Below, one piece after another: positions 56,490 through 64,000 of a DNA stretch of 64,000 bases. Below the pieces are notes generated by a model. The model was not told the origin of the DNA. It ran no database searches and was given only the letters and a program-made list of their open reading frames with translations. The first letter of the stretch is position 1. The number at the start of each line of letters is the position of its first letter. Position numbers and translations under genes: made by a program. Origin of the DNA: Trametes villosa. Taxonomy: Eukaryota; Basidiomycota; Agaricomycetes; Polyporales; Polyporaceae. Location of the stretch: positions 2,232,001-2,296,000 of the forward strand of contig PUDQ02000010.1 in assembly GCA_002964805.2 (NCBI GenBank), given 5' to 3'.

Positions 56490-57525
56490 TATGGCGACGA
56501 TGGTCCCGCTGGCGGCTGCGGTCTGTGCGCAGATGGTGGGATGTCGTGAAGGGTATGTCGGGTGGACCGTGGGCGAGTCGGGGTGCGGTATAGACGACAG
56601 AGCATTGTGAGATTAGGAAGTACTGGTCGCTGAGTGCAGTGCATGTAGAGCTACTGGCATTCCTAGCAGTGGCGATGGCTTAAGCATATTGGACACGGAT
56701 TACGTTCGCACACGGGCACGAGTTGTGGACGCATGTGGGCGAGGCAGCGAGCAGAAGGCGTGGACAACTCAGAAGGCCACTGGTTCAAAGTATCGTGCGC
56801 GCATCGGCCTGCGCAACACATATTGCTTATGAGGCGATCGGTGCAATGGTAAAGCATGGGATTCGGAATATCATGCTATACTATCCATGCGCGGATGTTG
56901 TACAGAGCGCCGCGATGAGAACGATCCGTAGCGTGGCTGTGGGAGCACCCTGGAGACAGGGCCCCGGAGAGGGGGCGCACAGCGAAACGCAGTGACTGTT
57001 CCGATCTCCGCAAGCAGGAGGGCGGTCCAGATGCAGATGCACATCGCTGAAGCGGTACGGGGAAGCCACGGCGAGGCAGATTGATCATACGCTGCATGGG
57101 AAGGCTCGCCGGGCGCGGGGGGAGTTCCCTGGGGGTGTCAAGCAACCGAGGGCGGTTGCGGTGAAGTCGGGGGTGCCGGCAGAGAACACGTCGGCGAGCG
57201 TTGCTCGCGCAGTCGCAGGCGGTCAGAGGGGGTCGCAACGGGCAGAATGAGGGAGGGAGGAGGAGGGGGAGGAACGGTGGCGGAGGGAAGAGGCGCTGGA
57301 GGTGTGAACAGAACAGCAGCCGGTTTCTCTTCTTTCTTTCAAACATCTCCAACTCCTCCGCCTCCGCAACGGACATCCTCCCCTGTCCGCCCTTGCTCCC
57401 TCCCCCCCAGTCGCTCTGAGCAGGTCACAGGCGATACCTGGCCTCCATTATCTATTACGCTTTCCTGTGACGCCTGCTTCTTGTTCTAATCTCCCCTCTC
57501 GCGCGACTTGGCCATCTACCCCGAC
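56490..57525. other. Intergenic: 3' side of aminotransferase 2 and promoter of RasGAP gene
   Basis: 1.0 kb, no gene supported. Purine-rich (gggagggaggagg) near 57250-57275 and pyrimidine-rich near 57320-57420, just upstream of the RasGAP start; pyrimidine tracts of this kind are common before fungal transcription starts. Confidence 0.6.
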
Positions 57526-60387
57526 ATGTCCTACAACGACTACCCCGCCTCCCCCAACTCCCCGGGCGGCATGTCCACCCGGCGGCTCACGAACAGGAAC
57601 ACGAACCGCTACAGCGTCACCGCCCTCTTCAGTATGGCGGCCGAGCAGGACGTCGAGGTTGAGGATGAGCTTGGCCGGGGTGCGCGACTCCTTGATTGGT
57701 TTTCCGAGGACCCCTCACTTATCCTCCCTCTGCCGCCCCTGCTTCTATCTACCAGCACAAAAGCGACTGAGAGAGCTCAAGGCCCGGATATCAGCACAGT
57801 CCAAGCGCAACTTCGTCCTCGAGCGGGATGTCCGTTTTCTGGACTCCCGCATCGGCCTGCTCATCCAGAACCGCATGGCGCTCGATGAGGTGGGTCCCAC
57901 ATAATGCTTCTACCAGCGGAGTGCAGTATCCCTCCCCTCAATAGCCTTGAGAGCTGTTTGGTGGACTGTCCGGACTCCTTCGCGACGGGTTCTCGTTCAT
58001 TTCAGTTGGAAGTCTGTTCAGGAGAGGAATATGAGCATATGCCGATCATACCTGGAACTCTGATCACTCATCTTCTTACAGCAAAATGAAGTGGAGAAGC
58101 ACCTCGAGGAAGTCGACGCGACAGAGGGCCACTACCCAGACGACCGCAAGCTGCAGCAGTACTCCAACCTCTTCTTCCTCCTCCAGTCCGAGCCCCGACA
58201 CATCGCCTCGCTATGTCGGCTCGTCAGCCTGACCGAGATCGACACGCTCCTGCAGACGGTCATGTTCACGCTCTACGGGAACCAGTACGAGAGCCGAGAA
58301 GAGCACCTGCTGCTCACCATGTTCCAGTCCGTGCTCTCCTCCCAGTTCGAGACCGCCACCGAGTTCGGCTCGCTCCTCCGCGCGAACACGCCCGTCTCGC
58401 GCATGATGACGACGTACACCCGCCGCGGGCCCGGCCAGAGCTACCTGAAGAGCGTGCTCGCGGAGCGCATCAACAGCCTCATCGAGCACAAGGACCTCAA
58501 CCTCGAGATCAACCCCGTCAAGGTCTACGAGCAGATGATCCAGCAAATCGAGGAGGAGACCGGCTCTCTGCCCCCGAACCTCCCCCGCGGCGTCGCGCCC
58601 GAGGTCGCCGCCGCGAACGGGGACGTGCAGGCCATCATCGCGCCGCGGCTGACGATGCTCATGGAGATCGCGAACAGCTTCCTGCTGACCATCATCGACA
58701 GCATGGAGAGCGTGCCGTATGGTATTCGGTGGATCTGCAAGCAAATCCGGAGTCTCACGAGGGTGCGTAGCTGGGTGTATGCGTATGAACGCGTGCTGAT
58801 TAGGCGTGGCCCCTATAGAGAAAGTACCCGGATGCCACCGACTATGCCATCTGCTCCTTGATTGGCGGTTTCTTCTTCCTGCGCTTCATTAACCCTGCGA
58901 TCGTCACACCGCAAGCATATATGCTGGTGGAGGGCGTCCCGGCGAAGCATCCCCGGCGGACATTGACTTTGGTATGCTACGCCGCACATTCCTGACCATT
59001 CCTACCTAACGTGGAATATAGATCGCGAAGATGCTGCAGAATCTCGCGAACAAGCCGTCATACGCGAAGGAGGCGTACATGATCACGCTCAACCCGTTCG
59101 TGGAGAACAACAAGGCGCGCATCAACCAATTCTTGAACAACCTATGTGAAGTCGGAGACTTCTACGACACACTAGAGGTGCGCATATATCGTACCTCCGG
59201 CCTGCAGTGCGACTAATAATGCTGAATCGGGGCTACAGATGGACCAGTATATGGCTCTGTCGAAGAAGGATCTTGTCATAAACATCACGCTCAACGAGCT
59301 GTACAACACACATTCATTGATCCTGCAGCACATCGAAGTCCTAGTACGTCTTGTGCCACAAAGATGCATCCCGGTGCTAACCCTCTTCCGCTAGTCACCA
59401 AACGACAAGCAGCATCTGCGTATTCTGACGGACGAGCTCGGGCCTGCGCCGCCGCAGGTCCCCCGAAAGGAGAACCGAGCGATAGAGCTGCCGCTGTACA
59501 GCCGATGGGAGACGCCGGTGCAGGACATCCTGCTCGACTCGGTGTCGCCGAGCGACATGCTGTACATGGAGGCGAAGTCGATCTTCGTGCAGCTCATCCG
59601 GTCGATCCCCGGGCTCGCAGACAAGCGGCCGCACCAGCTCGCGGCGATCGCGGAGCGCGCGGCGACGACGAAGGACGCGACGCTCGTGCGCAAGGGCATC
59701 AAGGTGAAGGAGATGCTGCGCGAGCTCGAGGAGCAGAAGATCGTCGAGCGCGCGGACGGCTACAAGCTCATGCAGGACGAGGTCGCCGCGGAGCTCGTCC
59801 ACCTCGGCAACCTGCGCGAGAAGGTGCTGCTCGAGACGAAGAGCCTCGAGGCGGTGTACAAGACGATCTGCGACCACAACAACTACCTCCGCGGGCAGCT
59901 CGAGCAGTACAAGGCGTACCTGCAGAACGTGCGCCTCACCGCGTCGAAGGAGAAGGGCTCGTCGACGGGCGTGGGCGTCGTGACCGTGGGCGGGAAGGAG
60001 AAGAAGCAGGCGAAGCCGGTCGTGCACGGCCCGTACCGCTTCACGCACGCGCAGCTCGAGAAGGAGGGCATCATCGTGGAGAGCAACGTGCCCGACAACC
60101 GGCGGCCGAACATCTACTTCAACTTCACGTCGCCGACGCCCGGCACGTTCATCATCGCGCTGCACTACAAGGGCAGGGAGAAGGCGATCCTCGAGATGGA
60201 CCTTAACATCGACGATCTCCTCGAGAAGGTTAGTACCCCAATTATCTCGGCTATTCTAAACGCAGACACTGACGCTTGTGACCGCCAACAGCAAAAAGAC
60301 AACAAGCACTTGCTGGACCTCGAGTATGTGCAGCTGAACGTGCCGAAGGTGCTGGGGCTGCTCAACAAGATCTTCACGAAGCGGTGA
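57526..60387 (+). CDS. IQGAP-related Ras GTPase-activating protein
   Basis: Eight-exon model, 770 aa: 57526-57679, 57756-57889, 58082-58762, 58819-58971, 59022-59177, 59239-59343, 59395-60228, 60292-60387. An N-terminal low-complexity leader [20 protein letters not shown] is followed by a coiled coil ([20 protein letters not shown]). The RasGAP domain spans about residues 130-420, with the arginine-finger region [14 protein letters not shown] and the FLR motif [20 protein letters not shown]. The C-terminal RasGAP_C block covers about 490-720 ([59 protein letters not shown]). There is no calponin-homology domain or IQ repeat, so it matches the shorter fungal Gap1/Sar1 class that accelerates GTP hydrolysis by Ras and tunes mating and cAMP/MAPK signalling, rather than full IQGAP. 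Intron 2 is 192 nt. Confidence 0.93.
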
Positions 60388-61003
60388 AGCTCCTGCTCGC
60401 CCTCTCCTTCTCCCGGTCTTCATGTCTTCTCGCTACGCCGCCGCTCACGACCCACGCACACGCTCCTTCAGCCTCCCGCGCTACCCCCTCCCTACCCCAC
60501 GCTCCCTCCGTACCTGTCCATATCCCCCGCGTCTCCCCTCTCCCTCTCCGCGCCCGCATACACAGTCCGTCCGTCTGAATCTCCGGCGCAGCTCCCTCAT
60601 TATACCTCTCTCTTGTCGAGCCGTGCGCGCGCTCGGGTTGTACGAGCCTGCCCTCCCTTCGTTTACACCCTTGTCTTTGTTCTCTCTCTTCCTTGTTTTC
60701 TCTTCTTCCCGTCTTCAGCCTGTCTCTGCGTTCCTGTGTCTGTCCCGTTTGGTTGCGTCTTTATTATATCCCACTGCCTGCCCCGGTTCCGTTTCCGCTC
60801 CCGCTCCGCCCTCCGCCTCTCCCACAGGATATGTATCAGTGGTATCTCATGTATGCACGTCTCTGGACCGTAATTCGTGTTGTTGTTCCGCCGACTCCAT
60901 CTCAACGGCCGGCAAGGTGAGCGCCCTGTCTTCGCGCTCGTCGGCGCGGTATGGCACACGGTTAGTCGATGCGCACGTATGCGTGTTCAGCAGCCCCATG
61001 GTA
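60388..61003. other. Intergenic, convergent 3' spacer RasGAP/TERT
   Basis: 616 bases between two stop codons. Strongly pyrimidine-rich on the plus strand (60400-60830), consistent with a fungal 3' UTR. No gene. Confidence 0.6.
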
Positions 61004-64000
61004 TCAGAAGCACAGTGAGGATAACGTGGACAGGCCCTCGGTGACGACCCCTCGAAAGTGCTTCCGCAGGCCGCGGTAGCGCGGGAGGGACAGCTCGAAA
61101 TCTAGCGCCTTCAGCAGCCGTGCATATGCCTGCGGCTTGCGCGAGAAGACGGTGTGAAAGGCGTGCAGCCCGAGCCTACATGTGTGACGATGGTCAGGTT
61201 CTGTGGTGCCACTAGTATGGCCGGGACAGGCCTCAGGACGCACCAGGTTGCTTGTCGTTCCTGCAAGTCGATCCGTGCGCCATGCGTCCGGGCGAGTTTG
61301 TGCGCCGCTTTGTTGCATGCGGAGGTGTACGCGAACCGGACAGCCTGGCGGATCGTCTCTGCATGAACGGCACGATCCAAGCGGTCAACCAGCGTCCACT
61401 CAGTGTGTACCACAAAACAGACGCACTCAGGACGAAAGCATGGTGGGTGGGAACATCGCGCGTCCACTGCCGGAGGTAGTGGTGCATCTTCATCGCGAGC
61501 ACGGTGAAGTTCTGGTAGACGTTGAGGTGCACGGCGTGTGCGGAGTTGAGCGTTGCGTCGTTGTAGATGATGTGGCTCTTCGACTTCGCTAGCCTGTCGT
61601 GCCAGAATAAAGGGGCGGGTCAGGACGAGCGAGAGAGGGGCGCGGATTGGCGTACTGCATCATCTTATGCGCAAAAGCTACGCCTGGTCGGTGGCCAAAC
61701 TCCACTGTCAGCGAGTCCTGCAGGTCTGTGGATGGGGTCAGCTGTGTAGGATTGCAACGTCAAAAGCGCCAGGCTCACAGGTAGAGTGGTAGCGGGTGTA
61801 ATCGACAGTAACAGAGAGGTCTTGCATGTTGATAGAATACCCGCACCACGGGAAGACTGATGACAGGCGAAGTACCTTAGTTTCAATAGGCCGCGAGTGG
61901 TAGGGTGGCAGGGTGCTACCTTTCGAGCGCGGATCGACGATGTTGACTAGTTCTGGGTGGTCGAAATTGACAAGACTCTTGTCCTTGGAGATAAAGCAAC
62001 CATATTCCGGATGGCCTGGCACGAACAATTTATGAGAGAGTGTACAGATTCGCAACACGGCGCAGTTCACCTTTGGAGACCATGTCATAGAACCGGGTCG
62101 CTTTTGAGCGGTCAGCCGTGATGAATAGCCAGTCGTCGATGAGTCGCATCAGCACCTGTGGAATTGCGATCGGCTCAGTCGAAGGGCTGATTCAGAAATA
62201 CGCCGCAACACACGCATTCGCTGTCGTCCGTGAACTGAAACGATCTGCGCTCAAGATCGCCATAGAAGAACGAGCAGAGGATTGCGGACAGGACAGAACC
62301 TTGAGGGATACCGACGACTTGGCGGTAGTACTCATTCCCGATCTATGCATCACAAATAGCGTATCGTCAGTCGACACCTGATACTGGCTGAGCTGTGAAA
62401 TAATGCTACCTTGACGATGTTCTCCGTGATATGTTCCTCGAGTAGCGCTATGATCTCTTTCCTGCGTGAGAAGGGGTATACCACCTTCGATTCAGATAAT
62501 CAGCCGCAAAGGGGGTTTGCATGAAGCAGAACACCGACCTGATCCGCAAATATGGTGTTGCGCAAAACCCCAGCCAACTGGGCGGCATATGCCAGGAAGT
62601 GGGGATGGTCGTCTTCGCAATACTCGTCAGCTATATGCGTTGTCGGGCAATGACAGGGCGTCGCTTACCCTCCGACAAGGCTTTCTTCACGTATTTGCGT
62701 TGCATCTTCTCGCCCACCTTGTTGACCGTGCCGTACCGCTGAATCATATATGCATTCTAGCGGGTTCATGTGCGTTAGCATTGGAACCACATGTACGACG
62801 GAGGGCCCTCTTGCCTCCGTGAGCAGCTCCCGCAGAATGTCTAGCAGCTTCGTCTGCTCAATGGTGTCGAAGCACGCCTGGACGTCGACCTTCACGAAAT
62901 AAAGCTTCGGCCTAAACGAACGCGGATCAGTTCCATCACAAACCACGCAGTACAACCGTATACCGCTCACAGCTTGGCAGACGGGTCGCCCCCTGTGAGC
63001 CGCGACTTGAACGCCTTCAGCTTCGCGTAAATCTCGTTCGGCCCAAACACAGAGGCGCCGAGACGCTCTGGTTGGCGATCCTGTCCACTATCGTCAGCCG
63101 TCCCGCTAGAGGGGGCGTTATCCAGCGGGGATCTGACCTTCTCGTAGGTCAGGATCTGGAATGCGGCCTGCAGGATCTGGTTGATCGACTGTCCAGGCCT
63201 GTACGCGTCCTACCAGAAGCGAAGGGTCAGTCCACGGTCGCCCCGTGTTGAATGGGAGGAAAACATACCTTGTCGACCCGCCGGCGGAGGTTTACGATCG
63301 GCCGCACGCCCGTCTCCTTTGGCAGCAGGCGCACGAAGGAGAAGCCCAGCCTTCGTTGTCGCAGGATCTCCTGCGCCTCGCACTGTCCCCAAATGAGTCA
63401 TCATCGCCGCGCTGTCCATTGCGAACGGCCGTACCTGCTCGATCCGCTGAAACGTATCCGTGCTCAGCTTCTCGACGAGCGGCGCGCACAGCGTATTCCA
63501 GTCGTCGTGGCGGAAGTAAATGACTCTGTTCCGGAACGCGGAGGACTCGGTCACGTAGAACGTCGTCTAATCCACATCAGTTACGGAACCGGATATTCGA
63601 CCGTGGCAGACGTACCTTCAGCAAAGGGATGAGGAAGGAGTCGAAGTACCAGAACATGAACTCTTCGAGGAGCTCACGCCGCTTCAGCGCATCGGACATG
63701 GACACCCGCGTCTGTTTGCGGGCGCCCTCGCCGGGGGGCATGAGCCACTCGCAGTCCGACGTCTGAAAGTTCTGCAGGACGTGGTGCAGGCTGAACGTCT
63801 CGTATCGACGGGCGGTGATCATGCGCTTGACATCTGGGAGAGACGGCGGAGGGTGAGCGCTGTTGCGTGCGGATATCGACAGCCTGAAACGACGCACTCT
63901 GCATGACAACCTCGAAGTTCCTCGTGCTACCCCACAACACCTTCGGGATGACTGCGTTCGTGACGAGGATCGCATACCGGTAGACCTGCCGGGTGATCCG
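61004..64000 (-). CDS. TERT: Telomerase reverse transcriptase (TERT), 5' end off-window
   Basis: The last 693 codons in 17 exons: 64000-63898 (continues beyond window), 63833-63616, 63566-63435, 63382-63269, 63209-62971, 62911-62815, 62756-62669, 62630-62539, 62484-62410, 62342-62214, 62155-62071, 62015-61920, 61856-61779, 61725-61656, 61593-61455, 61398-61244, 61175-61004. All 16 junctions keep phase; the one at 61454-61399 (GTTCCC donor) is least certain. TERT motifs appear in order: T/CP region (LWGSTRNFEVV, RRYETFSLHHVLQNFQTSDC), motif 1 (FYVTESSAFRNRVIYFRHDD), motif 2 (RLLPKETGVRPIVNLRRR), motif A (LYFVKVDVQACFDTI), B' (VVGIPQGSVLSAILCSFFYG), C (LMRLIDDWLFIT), D (GCFISKDKSLVNF) and primer grip E (FPWCGYSIN). 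The C-terminal extension has NVYQNFTVLAMKMHHYLRQW and WLGLHAFHTVFSRKPQAYAR. The three catalytic Asp are present. It extends telomeres using the telomerase RNA. Confidence 0.95.

Noticed and set aside
59364..60206. 280-codon and 256-codon ORFs overlapping the RasGAP exon 7
   Set aside because: Alternative frames of a GC-rich exon; Arg/Ala/His-rich and motif-free.
61004..64000. Non-LTR or LTR retrotransposon reverse transcriptase
   Set aside because: The T/CP region before motif 1, the TERT-specific motif wording, the many introns and the telomerase-type C-terminal extension fit TERT; there is no endonuclease, RNase H or integrase.
1..64000. CRISPR arrays, bacterial operons or a prophage
   Set aside because: No regularly spaced repeats; the gene structure is eukaryotic throughout.

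Overview
The window comes from a filamentous basidiomycete, most probably a wood-decay type agaricomycete (Polyporales-like). The evidence is high GC, genes cut by many 46-75 nt introns with GT(A/G)NGT donors and short YAG acceptors, a nuclear tRNA with an anticodon-loop intron, and fungal-only families (an Adp1-type ABC transporter, a DUF2415-like WD protein, agaricomycete F-box expansions). Almost every gene was rebuilt here by splicing. All models given keep an open frame through every junction, and most agree with family motifs across the joins. || Layout. 0-9 kb: a 5'-truncated F-box protein (+), a DUF2415/W-D-repeat-like protein (-) and a Crz1-like C2H2 transcription factor (-). 9-15 kb: about 6 kb where I can support no gene. 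15-21.5 kb: a second F-box protein (-), an intron-bearing tRNA-Arg(CCU), and a tandem pair of genes from a lineage-specific F-box-like family whose proteins start MGQ(Y/H)W. 21.7-33 kb, core metabolism and membranes: a YggS/PLPBP pyridoxal-phosphate homeostasis protein, a 16-exon Adp1-like ABC transporter, a UPF0014 (FetB-like) membrane protein, an Aro8-like aminotransferase, COQ4 and a small C2H2 protein. 34.6-36.5 kb: a third MGQ(Y/H)W gene. 37-49 kb: a coiled-coil membrane protein, a CaMKK/Ssp1-type protein kinase, a 51-residue CxxC microprotein split over three tiny exons, and a secreted S10 serine carboxypeptidase in 13 exons. 49.7-51.7 kb: the fourth MGQ(Y/H)W gene, with its promoter, as an inverted copy of the 34.6-36.5 kb block. 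52-60 kb: ribosomal protein uL4, a second Aro8-like aminotransferase and an IQGAP-related RasGAP. 61-64 kb: the catalytic and C-terminal part of telomerase reverse transcriptase (TERT, -), whose 5' end lies beyond the window. || How the parts relate. Most genes are unrelated housekeeping neighbours, as is usual in fungi. What ties the window together is duplication: two long F-box genes, four MGQ(Y/H)W genes (one tandem pair, one inverted dispersed pair) and two aminotransferase genes. The points most worth follow-up are the TERT gene with its extreme intron density, the microprotein gene that ORF calling misses, the duplicated F-box-like blocks, and a candidate Gcn4-type site in front of only one aminotransferase copy.
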